A stretch of DNA of 64,000 nucleotides from Aminiphilus circumscriptus DSM 16581 (GCF_000526375.1 NZ_JAFY01000002.1:1116001-1180000); one strand, 5' to 3'. Positions 53,081 through 62,603 are shown, numbered from the stretch's first letter. Notes: generated from the letters alone by a model not told the origin. Numbers and translations are program-made.

Positions 53081-54811
53081 ATGTTCGAACTGATGCGGAC
53101 GCACCTCAAGGGGACTGCACGGACCTGCGCGATTCTGGCGCCTTTGTGCATGCTGCTCGAGGTCTTCATGGATCTGCAGCAACCTACCTTGATGTCGGAT
53201 ATCATCGACATCGGAGTGGCGAGCGGTGACCTCGGCTACGTGCTCCGCACCGGTGGCCGCATGGTTCTCTTTGCATTGATCGGCCTTGTCGGCGGGGGGT
53301 GCTGTTCCGTCTTCGCCACGTATGCGGCGACGCACATGGCAGGTTCGATACGAGAGCGTCTGTTTTCGAAGATCTTCACTCTCGCGGCCACCGAGGTGGA
53401 CAACCTGGAGACATCGTCGCTCGTGACCCGGACGACCAACGACGTGGCACAGATTCAGGAGATGATGGTGATGCTGTTGCGTGCGATGTCTCGCTCTCCT
53501 ATGCTTTTTGCAGGGGGCATCATCATGTCGTTTCTGCTCAGCTTTCGGCTGGCCCTTGTCCTGTGCGTCGCTCTGCCTCTGTTGACGCTCGGCGCGATAT
53601 GGATCATCCGGAGGGCTGTTCCTCTGTACACTGTGGTACAAAATCGGATGGATCGGGTCAACAGCATTGTGCGCGAGAATCTGCTCGGCATGAAAGTGGT
53701 GAAGGCATTCGCGCTGGAAAACCGGCAAATTGCGCAGTTCGAGCGAGCCAATGTCGATCTTGCCGACAATGGCATCAAGGCACAGAAGGCGACCTTTCTG
53801 CTCATGCCGATCGTCACATTGGTAATGAATCTGTGTGTTGTGGCAGCTTTATGGTTTGGCGGTCTGATGCAGATTCGTGGAGTGCTTCCTTTGGGGAAAA
53901 TCATGGCTTTCGTGAATTACCTGGTGCAGATCACGCATGCGCTGGTGATGCTGGCGAACTCCGTGGTCAACATCTCCCGTTCCCAGGCCTCGGCCCTGCG
54001 CATCCGAGAAGTGATGCATATCCACTCCTCGCTTGCCCCTCCGGAGCATCCCCGATTACCCCGGAATGACGACATCGAGTTGCGTCATGTGAGTTTCGGC
54101 TACACGAGCGGCGAAAGGGTGTTGTGGGACATCGACCTGTACATCCCCCGAGGTCAGAAGGTCGGAATCGTCGGTGCGACCGGCTGCGGAAAAAGCACGC
54201 TTGTGGCACTGCTGGCCCGCCTCTACGACCCGAATGAGGGCAGCGTGTGTCTTGGCGGAATTGATGTGCGGGAGATCCCGATGGATGTGCTGCGGAAAAG
54301 GATAGGTCTCGTTCCACAGAATAGTGTACTGTTCTCGGGAACGGTGGCGGAAAATCTGCGCTACGGTAATGAAAGTGCCGATGAGGTCGCACTGTGGGCG
54401 GCTGTCGCAACCGCTCGGGCCGACGGGTTCGTTCGGGCTCTTCCGGGGGAGCTGAACGGAGAGGTGGCACAGCGCGGGAAAAACTTTTCGGGCGGGCAGA
54501 AACAGCGCTTGTGTATTGCCCGCTCACTGCTGCAGATACCGAACATTCTCATCCTGGACGATGCGACCAGTGCGGTGGATTCCATCACCGAGGCGCGTTT
54601 GCAGGCGGCTTTGCGCGAGAGAACGGGAGGCATCACGCTGATTCTCGTTGCACAGCGTATCTCGAGCATTATGGATTGTGATTGCATTGTGGTGATGGAC
54701 AAGGGGCGCATTGCGGCGCAGGGAAGCCATGCTTGTCTCATGGAGTCCAGCGAGATATATCGCTCCATTGTGCTGTCCCAATTGGGAGAAGAGGCGTTGC
54801 TTCGTGTCTGA
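53081..54811 (+). CDS. heterodimeric ABC exporter half, degenerate NBD
   Basis: A 576-residue half-transporter: six-helix ABC exporter membrane domain (about 15-310) and NBD (about 330-570). Walker A is GATGCGKST and the signature is FSGGQKQR, but the Walker B end reads LILDDATSAVD with Asp in place of the catalytic Glu. This is the mark of the non-canonical site in TM287/288- and BmrCD-type heterodimers. The partner is encoded next with an 8-nt overlap. Substrates of related pumps are drugs, lipids or peptides. Confidence 0.92.
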   Translation: MFELMRTHLKGTARTCAILAPLCMLLEVFMDLQQPTLMSDIIDIGVASGDLGYVLRTGGRMVLFALIGLVGGGCCSVFATYAATHMAGSIRERLFSKIFTLAATEVDNLETSSLVTRTTNDVAQIQEMMVMLLRAMSRSPMLFAGGIIMSFLLSFRLALVLCVALPLLTLGAIWIIRRAVPLYTVVQNRMDRVNSIVRENLLGMKVVKAFALENRQIAQFERANVDLADNGIKAQKATFLLMPIVTLVMNLCVVAALWFGGLMQIRGVLPLGKIMAFVNYLVQITHALVMLANSVVNISRSQASALRIREVMHIHSSLAPPEHPRLPRNDDIELRHVSFGYTSGERVLWDIDLYIPRGQKVGIVGATGCGKSTLVALLARLYDPNEGSVCLGGIDVREIPMDVLRKRIGLVPQNSVLFSGTVAENLRYGNESADEVALWAAVATARADGFVRALPGELNGEVAQRGKNFSGGQKQRLCIARSLLQIPNILILDDATSAVDSITEARLQAALRERTGGITLILVAQRISSIMDCDCIVVMDKGRIAAQGSHACLMESSEIYRSIVLSQLGEEALLRV

Positions 54812-56654
54812 GAACAGAAACCCTTCCCTTCAACCCAACTTCACGGGGCGACAGAGCCCATGGCTTCACCTCGCCGCGGAGAAGCCTCGGCTGACGAACG
54901 CCACGGGTACGCTCAAACGGATCCTGGAGTATCTGCTCGGCTGGCGTTCATCGCTCCTGTTCGCCCTTGTCTGTGCAGTGGTCTCCACGGGGATCACCAT
55001 TGTGGGAACACGTCTCAACGGCTACACGGTGGACACTTTCATCGCCCGCAAAGATGCGCGCATGCTGGGAATCGTCTGTCTCCTGATGGCGGGTATGTAC
55101 GTCGTCGGGGTTGCATCGAGCTATGTCCAGAGCATCTTGACGATACGTGCGGCACAGAGGACATCCGCCGCTTTGCGTCGCGACCTGTTTCGACGTGTGG
55201 CACATCTGCCGCCGGCCTATTTCGATGCTCACAGCAGCGGAGATGTGATGAGCAGGCTGACGAACGACGTGGACAACATCAATACGGCGATTTCACAGAC
55301 GACAGTGCAGTTGTTCACCGGCATCGTCAGCGTTGCAGGCATGCTGGCAGCCATGCTGTTTCTCAGTCCTCCGCTCACGTTGGTCTGCCTGATCACGACG
55401 CCCTTGACTTTTTTCACGACGCGGATCATCGCGAGGAATGTGCAGCGCTTCTTCGTGGAACAGCAGCGGGAATTGGGCAGGCTGAACGGCTATATCGAGG
55501 AGATGGTGTCGGGACAGAAAATACTGCGGTTGTTTTCGCGCGAGACGCGTGTGGTGGAGGATTTCGAACGGATCAACCGCCGCTACGTGGGTGATGCTTT
55601 TCGGGCACAGGCGGTGAGCGGTATCATCGGTCCGTGCAACAACATGGTCAACAACATCGCCTACCTCCTCGTGGCAGTTGCGGGAGGTTTCTGTGTCATT
55701 CGGAACATCGGGGGCGTCACGGTGGGGGTCGTCTTCTCGTTTTTGCTGTACATGCGCAATTTTACCAATCCCATCAATAACATTCTCGCTATGGCCAACT
55801 CGCTGCAATTGGCGCTGGCCAGCGCCGAGAGGGTGTTTGAAACGATGGACGGACAACCGGAGTGCGACGCGGATGGTGCGTCGGACATCGAAAGAATAGA
55901 GGGGGACATCCGGTTCGAAAACGTGCGCTTTTCCTATGTTCCCGGCAAGCCTGTGCTTCGGGGTGCGGATATCGTCGCGGAACCCGGCCAGACGGTGGCC
56001 ATAGTGGGGCCTACCGGAGCGGGAAAAACGACGATCATCAGCCTGCTCACTCGGTTTTACGACACCGACGGCGGCAGGATCCGCATCGACGGCATGCCTA
56101 TCGAGGCGATCACCCGCCGTAGCCTGCGGCGATCCGTGTCGTTGGTTTTGCAGGACACTTTTCTCTTTTCGGATACGATCCGGGAGAACATCCGGTACGG
56201 CCGAATAGACGCCAGCGACGAGGAGGTGGTTGAAGCGGCCCGACAGGCCCATGCCCACGAATTTATTCTGCAATTGCCGCATGGCTATGATACGGTGCTG
56301 ACCGATAACGGCCAAAATCTCTCCCAGGGACAGCGTCAGCTGTTGAACATCGCCAGGAGTCTCCTGTCCAGGGCTTCGGTACTCGTTTTGGACGAAGCGA
56401 CATCGTCGGTGGATACCCGGACGGAGCAGATCATTCAGAGTGCATTGCTGACACTGATGAAGGGTAAAACGAGTTTCGTCATAGCTCATCGGCTGTCCAC
56501 CATCAAAAATGCGGACAAAATTGTCGTGATCGACGGAGGGCGCGTCGTGGAGCAGGGGACTCACGAGTCTTTGCTGGAGAAAAAGGGGTTTTATTTCCGG
56601 CTCTATGAAAGTCAGTTCAAAACAGGGATGCTGAATGGAGTTCCTGGGGGGTGA
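54804..56654 (+). CDS. heterodimeric ABC exporter half, canonical Walker B
   Basis: A 616-residue half-transporter starting at GTG 54804, inside the end of the previous gene. An N-terminal tail (1-50) precedes six helices (about 55-350) and the NBD (about 370-605). Walker A is GPTGAGKTT and Walker B is LVLDEATSSVD with the catalytic Glu, but the signature reads LSQGQ instead of LSGGQ. The pattern complements the first half: the active ATP site is formed by this Walker B with the other half's normal signature. The A-loop tyrosine and H-loop histidine (IAHRLSTIK) are present. Confidence 0.92.
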   Translation: MSENRNPSLQPNFTGRQSPWLHLAAEKPRLTNATGTLKRILEYLLGWRSSLLFALVCAVVSTGITIVGTRLNGYTVDTFIARKDARMLGIVCLLMAGMYVVGVASSYVQSILTIRAAQRTSAALRRDLFRRVAHLPPAYFDAHSSGDVMSRLTNDVDNINTAISQTTVQLFTGIVSVAGMLAAMLFLSPPLTLVCLITTPLTFFTTRIIARNVQRFFVEQQRELGRLNGYIEEMVSGQKILRLFSRETRVVEDFERINRRYVGDAFRAQAVSGIIGPCNNMVNNIAYLLVAVAGGFCVIRNIGGVTVGVVFSFLLYMRNFTNPINNILAMANSLQLALASAERVFETMDGQPECDADGASDIERIEGDIRFENVRFSYVPGKPVLRGADIVAEPGQTVAIVGPTGAGKTTIISLLTRFYDTDGGRIRIDGMPIEAITRRSLRRSVSLVLQDTFLFSDTIRENIRYGRIDASDEEVVEAARQAHAHEFILQLPHGYDTVLTDNGQNLSQGQRQLLNIARSLLSRASVLVLDEATSSVDTRTEQIIQSALLTLMKGKTSFVIAHRLSTIKNADKIVVIDGGRVVEQGTHESLLEKKGFYFRLYESQFKTGMLNGVPGG

Positions 56655-56826
56655 TGCATGTGCTCGGGTGCGGAGGGTGTTGCTCGGCTTCCAGGTTGAG
56701 GACTCCCCAAGGCGGTTTGGAGCCGCGGTTGTCGTGCAGTGTGTCCCTCGTCGCCGTGACGAACGCACCGGCTGTCGAGGATTCCTTGGCCCGTCCACTT
56801 GGCGGGGGATGGAGGCAAGGAAGGAA

Positions 56827-57576
56827 ATGGCGGAGCGGAACTTTTTTGAGGCCCTTGCGGCCGAATACGGGAGATCCTTTTCCGGCTGGGATTTTTCCTA
56901 CGTCAATGAAAGGATGGTCTCGGATCCTCTGCCCTGGAATTATCGACTTGTTGTGACGGATGCCGTCTCCGCTTCCGGGTCGCTGCTCGACATGGGAACC
57001 GGAGGCGGTGAGTTTCTCGATTCCCTGCCCGCGCTGCCTCCGGTCACATTTGCGACGGAGGGATACGCGCCGAACGTGCCGATCGCGAAAGCCCGACTGC
57101 GTGAGAAAAACGTCCAGGTCGTCGAAATCGCCGCCGACGATGTGCTTCCGTTTGACGATCGCTCCTTCGACCTGGCGATCAACCGCCACGAATCGTTTGC
57201 TGCCGAAGAGGTGGCGAGAGTGCTGAGACCATCGGGAAGATTCATCACGCAGCAGGTCGGCGGCATGAATGGTCTCGACATCAACGCATCTCTGGGCGCG
57301 CCTCCACCGGGCCATGTCGGCTGGTGTCTGCTCGAGGCGAAAGAAAACCTTTTGTATGCGGGGTTCAAAATTACGACGTGTCGCGAGTACATTGGGAAAA
57401 CGCGGTTCTATTATATATACAGTCTCGTGTATTTCCTGAAGTGCATTCCCTGGCAGATTGCCGATTTTTCCATCGACGCGTACTTCAGGCGACGGTGTCT
57501 CTTGAACAAAGAGATACAGGCGCGGGGATACAGGGATTTCATTCTCCATCGCTTTCTGCTCGTTGCGGAGAAATGA
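56827..57576 (+). CDS. class I SAM-dependent methyltransferase
   Basis: A 249-residue protein with motif I LLDMGTGGGEFL, motif II-like FATEGYAPNVPIAKARL, IAADDVLPFDDRSFDLAINRHESF and VLRPSGRFITQQVGG, as in UbiE/BioC-type methyltransferases. The start at ATG 56827 follows AAGGA. An upstream ATG at 56809 has no spaced ribosome site. It lies 172 bp after the exporter operon on the same strand. The substrate is unknown. Modification or detoxification of the exported compound is possible but not shown. Confidence 0.82.
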   Translation: MAERNFFEALAAEYGRSFSGWDFSYVNERMVSDPLPWNYRLVVTDAVSASGSLLDMGTGGGEFLDSLPALPPVTFATEGYAPNVPIAKARLREKNVQVVEIAADDVLPFDDRSFDLAINRHESFAAEEVARVLRPSGRFITQQVGGMNGLDINASLGAPPPGHVGWCLLEAKENLLYAGFKITTCREYIGKTRFYYIYSLVYFLKCIPWQIADFSIDAYFRRRCLLNKEIQARGYRDFILHRFLLVAEK

Positions 57577-57986
57577 GTTCCGCTTCCCGATGGAATTTTT
57601 GCAACGGCAGCGGAATTCTTTCGGCACAGTCGGAATTGGAAAAGTGCGCGGATCGTGCCGGAGATGCCTCGTGGGTTTCGAAAACTCCAGGGAGTTGCCC
57701 CTGCTGCGGGAGTCCTCGACCCGGGTGGCAGGGCTCTTTCCTGGGCAACCGTGGAAGGGAATTATTTCTCGTGGGAGCGTTCCTTGCACGAAGAATCGTT
57801 TCGTCATCGGTTGCTTTCTCCGGGAACCGGCACGAAGCGTGCCTTTCCTCGGGGTGCCTTGTCGCTGTCTTTTGTGGACTCGCATTCGGGTTCCGTCCGG
57901 GCTGGGGTGACGAGGGGGAATGCGCACGTGGATTCAGCGGCGGTGCTGCCGTTCGAGACGGGAAACGGAAGGGAAGGATGTGCGCG
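57577..57986. other. intergenic region without a supported gene
   Basis: The 410 bp between the methyltransferase and the permease contain only frames that look like chance openings in G+C-rich DNA. I see no clear promoter or terminator. Confidence 0.4.
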
Positions 57987-58471
57987 GTGGATCGTTCGAC
58001 ACTGGCTCTGTACGGCCTTACGGGGGTGCTCTTCGCCCTTTCCTGGATGAAGGACAGGACGAAAACCCGGCTTGCCCTGAAAAAAGCCTGGAAGACCCTC
58101 TCGGGCATGGTCTTTCTCATGGGGTCCATCATGCTCTTCGCCGCCCTCGGGGTGGTGCTCGTTCCCCAGGAGGTGCTCGTCGCGTTCTGGGCAGAGAGAG
58201 CGGTTTCTTCGGGGCGTTTTTGGCCTCTCTGGTGGGGGCCGTGACGCTCATTCCCGCCTTCGTCGCCTTTCCCACGGCGAAGATCCTCCTCGACGCCGGA
58301 GCGGGCGTGCTCCAGATCGGCGTGTTCGTCTCCACCCTGATGATGGTGGGTGTGGTCACTCTTCCGCTGGAATCCCGGATCTTCGGGCGCAAGGCCGCGG
58401 TCGCGAGAAACGCCCTGGCCTACCTCTGGTCCTTCGTGGCGGGTTACGTCGTCTTCTGGGCGGTGCGCTGA
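57987..58471 (+). pseudogene. permease, first half-protein (YraQ/DUF318-like), frameshifted
   Basis: The frame begins at GTG 57987 (GGGAAGG 9 nt upstream; ATG 57978 lies directly against that site). It runs through LYGLTGVLFALSWMKDR, GMVFLMGSIMLFAALGVVLVPQEVLVAFW. At 58189-58191 one G seems missing from a G run. In the +1 frame it continues with GRESGFFGAFLASLVGAVTLIPAFVAFP to TGA 58471. The corrected product is about 161 residues with 4-5 helices. Such half-size permeases occur as adjacent pairs. The stop TGA overlaps the ATG of the second half, so they were co-translated. Confidence 0.75.
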
Positions 58472-59133
58472 TGGTGGCGTCTCCGGTTCGGGGCATGCGG
58501 GAGGAGCAGCGGCGGCAGGAACAGCCGAAACAGGGGAAAGCCGGCTCGGAATGGGCGCAGGGTCCGTCCGGAAACGGGAAGATCCCTGCGCCGGGAGGCG
58601 GTTGGAAGAGCGGGCTCCCCGCGTTCGGCGTCGCCCTCGCGCTTTTGGGCGGCCTTTTCTTTCTGAACCCGGCCCAGGGAAGAGAGGTGGCCCGGCTCTG
58701 GAAGGAAAGTACCTACACCGTCCTCGGTCTTCTGCCTCCGGTGTTTCTGCTCCTCGGGCTCTTTGACAGTTGGGTGTCCCGGGAACGGATCATTCCCCTG
58801 CTCGGGGAGGGATCCGGCATCCGGGGCGGCGTGCTCGCCACACTTCTGGGCGCCCTCGCTGCGGGACCGCTGTACCTCTCTTTTCCCATCGCGGAGGTGA
58901 TGCTCGTCAAGGGAGCGAGCCTTCGGAACGTCTTCGTCTTCGTCGGGGCATGGTCCACCATGAAAATCCCCATGTTTCTCTTCGAGGTGGGGAGCCTCGG
59001 GGGGCGCTTCGCCGTGGTGCGCTACGCCGTCTCCCTCGTGGGGATCGTGCTCATCGCGAAAGGCACGGAACTCTTTCTCGGAAAGGAAGAACGCCGATTC
59101 CTCCTGGCGCGGTACTACGAGACGGAGGCGTGA
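58471..59133 (+). CDS. permease, second half-protein (YraQ/DUF318-like)
   Basis: A 220-residue membrane protein. A charged N-terminal tail (1-45) is followed by about five helices. GLLPPVFLLLGLFDSWVSRERIIPLLGEGSG and GPLYLSFPIAEVMLVKGASLRNVFVFVGAWSTMKIP are typical of this permease group, some members of which export arsenicals or other metal species. It starts at ATG 58471 in a TGATG overlap with the first half. If the first half is really broken, this protein may not work. Confidence 0.78.
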   Translation: MVASPVRGMREEQRRQEQPKQGKAGSEWAQGPSGNGKIPAPGGGWKSGLPAFGVALALLGGLFFLNPAQGREVARLWKESTYTVLGLLPPVFLLLGLFDSWVSRERIIPLLGEGSGIRGGVLATLLGALAAGPLYLSFPIAEVMLVKGASLRNVFVFVGAWSTMKIPMFLFEVGSLGGRFAVVRYAVSLVGIVLIAKGTELFLGKEERRFLLARYYETEA

Positions 59134-59162
59134 GGAAGTCGGCGTTCTTTTCTGTCTCGTGC

Positions 59163-60320
59163 CTACCGCATCATCGAGTGGAGCAGCGTCAGGTAGTCCT
59201 CTTTCGTCATCGGCCTGGGATTGCTGCGGTTGCTTCCGTTCTGCGCGGAGTAGGCGGCGATGGTCTCCAGGTCTTCCTTTTTGACGCCCAGGGAGGCGAA
59301 GGATGGAAGGCCTACTTCCTCGGCCAGGTGTGCCACGTGCGTCACAGCTTTTCGAGCGCCTTCCTCGTCGGTCGCGAAGGAATATCCCATGGCGGCGGCG
59401 ATCCGGGCGTACTTTTTTGTGCAGTAGGGCAGATTGAACTCCATCACCGGGGCGAGCGCCACGGCGTTGCACATGCCGTGGGGTGCGTCGTAGAGGCCGC
59501 CCAGTGCTTCGGCAAGGCAGTGCACCGCCGCCACGTCGGAGTGGGAGAAGGAGATGCCCGCCAGAACGCTTCCCATGAGCATGTCCGTCCGGGCCTCCAT
59601 GTCGTCGGTTCCGGAGCGGACGGCCCTCGGCAGGGAGGCCGTGATCATCTCGATGGCGTGCAGGGCGCAGGCGTCCGCGATGGGCTCCGCGGGCAGGGCG
59701 GTGAACCCCTCGATGGCGTGGGTCAGTGCATCCATGCCGGTGGCGGCGGTGAGCATCTTCGGCATGGACGCGGTCAGCCCGGGATCGCACAGGGCGACCT
59801 TCGCCGCGATCCGGGGATGTCTGATGCTGAACTTGAACTTGTCCGTCGTGTCGGTGATGACCGAGCTGAAGGTCACTTCGCTGCCGGTTCCCGAAGTGGT
59901 GGGAATGGCGACCAGGGGCAGCGTTTCTCCTGTGACCGCGTTCCGCCCCTCGTAGTCCCGTATTTTTCCTCCGTGGGTTGCCACGATGCTCATGCCCTTG
60001 GCGCAGTCGATGGGGCTTCCGCCTCCGACGGCGAGAAGGCAGTCCGAGCCGAACGCTCTGGCGGCTGCGGCGCCCTCCATGACGTTCCTGTCCTTGGGGT
60101 TCGGTTCCACCGCGCTGAAGACCTCGAAAGAAATCCCCTCTTTTTCGAGAGCCCTGATGATTGGTGTGAGAATCCCCGCGTCGATCACGCCGCGGTCCGT
60201 AACGAGAAGCGGACGCTTTTTCCCCAGCTCTTGCAGCACCGTGGCGATGGTGGCGGAAACACCAGCGCCGAATTCGATCCGCGTGGGAAGCTCGAAGCTG
60301 AAGCTGTTCCTGATGTCCAA
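59163..60320 (-). CDS. iron-containing (group III) alcohol dehydrogenase, third paralogue
   Basis: A 385-residue enzyme starting at TTG 60320 with AGGAGGGGG upstream. LLAVGGGSPIDCAKG and AIPTTSGTGSEVTFSSVITD bind the dinucleotide. Metal ligands are in GMDALTHAIEGF and AAVHCLAEALGGLYDAPHGMCNA. The two histidines that bind iron are kept, but the conserved histidine between them (HxxxH in most members) is glutamate (VHCLAE). This changes the pocket and may alter the metal or substrate. It is convergent with the permease pair. Confidence 0.9.
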   Translation of the reverse strand: MDIRNSFSFELPTRIEFGAGVSATIATVLQELGKKRPLLVTDRGVIDAGILTPIIRALEKEGISFEVFSAVEPNPKDRNVMEGAAAARAFGSDCLLAVGGGSPIDCAKGMSIVATHGGKIRDYEGRNAVTGETLPLVAIPTTSGTGSEVTFSSVITDTTDKFKFSIRHPRIAAKVALCDPGLTASMPKMLTAATGMDALTHAIEGFTALPAEPIADACALHAIEMITASLPRAVRSGTDDMEARTDMLMGSVLAGISFSHSDVAAVHCLAEALGGLYDAPHGMCNAVALAPVMEFNLPYCTKKYARIAAAMGYSFATDEEGARKAVTHVAHLAEEVGLPSFASLGVKKEDLETIAAYSAQNGSNRSNPRPMTKEDYLTLLHSMMR

Positions 60321-60393
60321 GAGAACCCCCTCCTTTCCTGTCTTCTGTGTCTGCCTTTGTCCCCAGCCCTGTTCCTTTGGGGGCCGCTTTCCT

Positions 60394-60425
60394 CACCCGC
60401 CGCATCCGGCTGGATGCGGCGGGTG
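60394..60425 (-). terminator. strong hairpin downstream of phzF-like gene
   Basis: A perfect 14-bp stem (CACCCGCCGCATCC, 60394-60407, with 60412-60425) and a GGCT loop. No U run follows on the minus strand, so it may stabilise or punctuate the message rather than end it alone. Confidence 0.55.
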
Positions 60426-60499
60426 AACATTCGGGTCGGTGCCGGCTCAGGTTCAGGTGCCGGTGTTCCGCCGCGGCCTCTCCGTTGTGTGCCGTTTCC

Positions 60500-61429
60500 T
60501 CACCGGGGAACGTCCGCCGATGTCGGAACGGAAAGGGTGGTTTTGAACACGATCACCGCTTCCCCCCGGATTTTCACCGTCTCCGGTTCGCCGTTTCGGA
60601 CGCGCACTTCCACGTGCACTTTTCCGGGGCGACCGATCTTCTCGCCCTGAAAACCTGTGAAACGCAAGGTTCCATCGTCCCCGGGCCGGGCTAGCCCGAA
60701 ACGGACCAGGTAGCCTCCGAGCGGCCCATGGGCGTTTCCCGTGACGGGGTCCTCGGCCACGCCGATCGCCGGGGCGAACATCCTTCCCTCCGTGAGAATG
60801 CCCTCCCGGGCAGTGTCTAAGGTGAACAGGAAATAGCCGTTGCAGCCGATCCGCTTGCTGAGGGCCGTGAGTCCCGCATTGTCGGGTTCGAGTGCGTTCA
60901 GCGTTTTCGCGCTTTTCAGGCAGACCATCACCTTGGAGTGGCCGGTGGAGGCGATCCGCACGGGACATCGGGGGTCCATGTCGTCGGCCGCAAGGTGCAG
61001 GGAGGTGAGAAGCGCGTCCGTATTCTCTTTTTGCAGCGGCTCGGAGAGCTCGAATTTTCCCTGGGTCATGGAGACGGTGTAATCCTTTCCGTCGTCGCAA
61101 GCTTCCACGGGCAGGATGCCCACCCCGGTCTTGATGCGGAGGACCCGGCCGCCCAGATTTGTCTCCTTCGCCTTGGCGTAGAGGGCGGCGATGGTGGCGT
61201 GGCCGCAGACGGGAACCTCCGTCGTGGGGGTGAAGTAGCGCAGGTGCCCGTCGCACGTATTGTCCGGAGGGGACAGGAAAAAGGCGGTCTCCGAATTGTT
61301 CAGCTCCCGGGCGATCCGCTGCATGGCGTCGTCGGAAAGTCCGTCCGCGTTGGTGATCACTCCGGCGGGATTGCCTGCAAAGGGGGTTCTCGTGAAGGAG
61401 TCGATCTGGTAGAGCGTGTAGGTTTTCAT
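60500..61429 (-). CDS. PhzF family isomerase/epimerase-like protein
   Basis: A 309-residue protein with the PhzF/diaminopimelate-epimerase fold: TPFAGNPAGV, the active-site E47 in LNNSETAF, the RYFTPTTEVPVCGHATIA stretch and GVAEDPVTGNAHGPL in the second half. PhzF proteins isomerise or decyclise small acids, and most bacterial members have no known substrate. It is followed on the same strand by a non-coding hairpin and preceded by an exported SAM-hydrolase-like gene, 49 bp upstream. Confidence 0.88.
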   Translation of the reverse strand: MKTYTLYQIDSFTRTPFAGNPAGVITNADGLSDDAMQRIARELNNSETAFFLSPPDNTCDGHLRYFTPTTEVPVCGHATIAALYAKAKETNLGGRVLRIKTGVGILPVEACDDGKDYTVSMTQGKFELSEPLQKENTDALLTSLHLAADDMDPRCPVRIASTGHSKVMVCLKSAKTLNALEPDNAGLTALSKRIGCNGYFLFTLDTAREGILTEGRMFAPAIGVAEDPVTGNAHGPLGGYLVRFGLARPGDDGTLRFTGFQGEKIGRPGKVHVEVRVRNGEPETVKIRGEAVIVFKTTLSVPTSADVPR

Positions 61430-61478
61430 GGGTGTTTTCCTTTCTCGCGTTCCTGGATGTGGGGCAGAGGGCGCCGCG

Positions 61479-62396
61479 CTATTCCGCGGGCTTCACCGAC
61501 ACGGACCACTCCGGTCCGGAGGCGATGCCGAAGGTTCCGGCAAAGCTGTCCATGTTGAGGGCCAGGGACAGCTCCATGAGGCTGTTGTAGAAGAGCAGCG
61601 GCTCTCCCTCGGGGACGTCGCCGAAGGTGTTCACGTAGGGGATGTTTCCCTTGAACACTTCCTTTCCCTCGCGGTAAATCGTCACTTCGTATTTTTTCCC
61701 GAACTCGGGTTTGAGTGTGTCGAAGAGAGGCTTGCCGATGTTGGTCCACACGTTTCCGTATTGGATGTCGAGCACGGGAATCGTTCCCAGCGCCGTCCCG
61801 TTCCGGATCTCCGCCCTCTGGTAGGGGATGCGTACCAGGTCGCCCTCGACAAGAGGCCCCACTTCCTCGAAGGTGAGTTGCCCCGAGGCGAGCCTGGCCC
61901 CCACATACGCGAAGAGGTCGCGACCGAGGAACGTGTAGGACTGCTCCGATCCCGGCAGCCGGTGTTCCGCTTCATCGATGAGGCGCACTGCGTCGATGCC
62001 CGTCCGCTCCTCGACGATGGTGAGCGTTCCGTTGTCCGGCGTGACGATGTAACGGCCGTCCTTCGTTTTTGCCACCACGGAGTGGCGTTCCGTCCCCACG
62101 CCGGGATCGACCACGGAGACGAACACCGTGCCCGCGGGCCAGTATCCCAGGGTCTGATACAGGCGGTAGGATGCCTCCCAGATGGAGTAGGGGGGAATCT
62201 CGTGGGTCAGGTCGAACAGGGGGAGGCCGGTGTCCACGCCGAAGGCGACGCCCTTCATGGCGGACACCGCGCCGTCCTTGAGGCCGAAGTCGGTCTGGAA
62301 GACCAGGGCGGTCTTTGTCGTCGCCGCCTCCGTGTGAGAGAGAAAAAAGACGAGGAGGAACACCGCGACGCACACGCGCTTGCGCAGTTTGTTCAT
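61479..62396 (-). CDS. exported SAM hydroxide adenosyltransferase-like protein (DUF62)
   Basis: A 305-residue protein of the SAM hydrolase/chlorinase/fluorinase family: FQTDFGLKDGAVSAMKG, LTHEIPPYSI, VSVVDPGVG and TPDNGTL carry the usual aspartates and asparagine of the SAM site. Unlike typical members it begins with a clear Sec signal peptide (MNKLRKRV, hydrophobic core to about 22, then TEA), so the mature enzyme should be outside the cytoplasm, where SAM is not expected. The start ATG at 62396 has GGGAG upstream. A minus-strand GATAAT (plus 62514-62519) is a possible -10. Confidence 0.85.
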   Translation of the reverse strand: MNKLRKRVCVAVFLLVFFLSHTEAATTKTALVFQTDFGLKDGAVSAMKGVAFGVDTGLPLFDLTHEIPPYSIWEASYRLYQTLGYWPAGTVFVSVVDPGVGTERHSVVAKTKDGRYIVTPDNGTLTIVEERTGIDAVRLIDEAEHRLPGSEQSYTFLGRDLFAYVGARLASGQLTFEEVGPLVEGDLVRIPYQRAEIRNGTALGTIPVLDIQYGNVWTNIGKPLFDTLKPEFGKKYEVTIYREGKEVFKGNIPYVNTFGDVPEGEPLLFYNSLMELSLALNMDSFAGTFGIASGPEWSVSVKPAE

Positions 62397-62603
62397 GAAA
62401 AGAAGGCTCCCTTCTGCGTTGGAGATGGGGCGATCCGGTCGGCGGGGGCTCTCTCTTCCGTCGCTGCGAGAGGGGCTGTCCCCGGTCAAGTCGGCGAATC
62501 GCCACTGTTCGGTATTATCTGTCAGAGTGCCGGGAAAGGAAAGGTGCAATGTGTTTCCCACACACTCCACCGCAGGGATGACCGGCGGTTCTTCGCGGCG
62601 GGG

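Noticed and set aside
62397-62600. Possible SAM riboswitch for the DUF62 gene
   Set aside because: The leader has small hairpins but I cannot find the conserved core of SAM-I, SAM-II or SAM-III.
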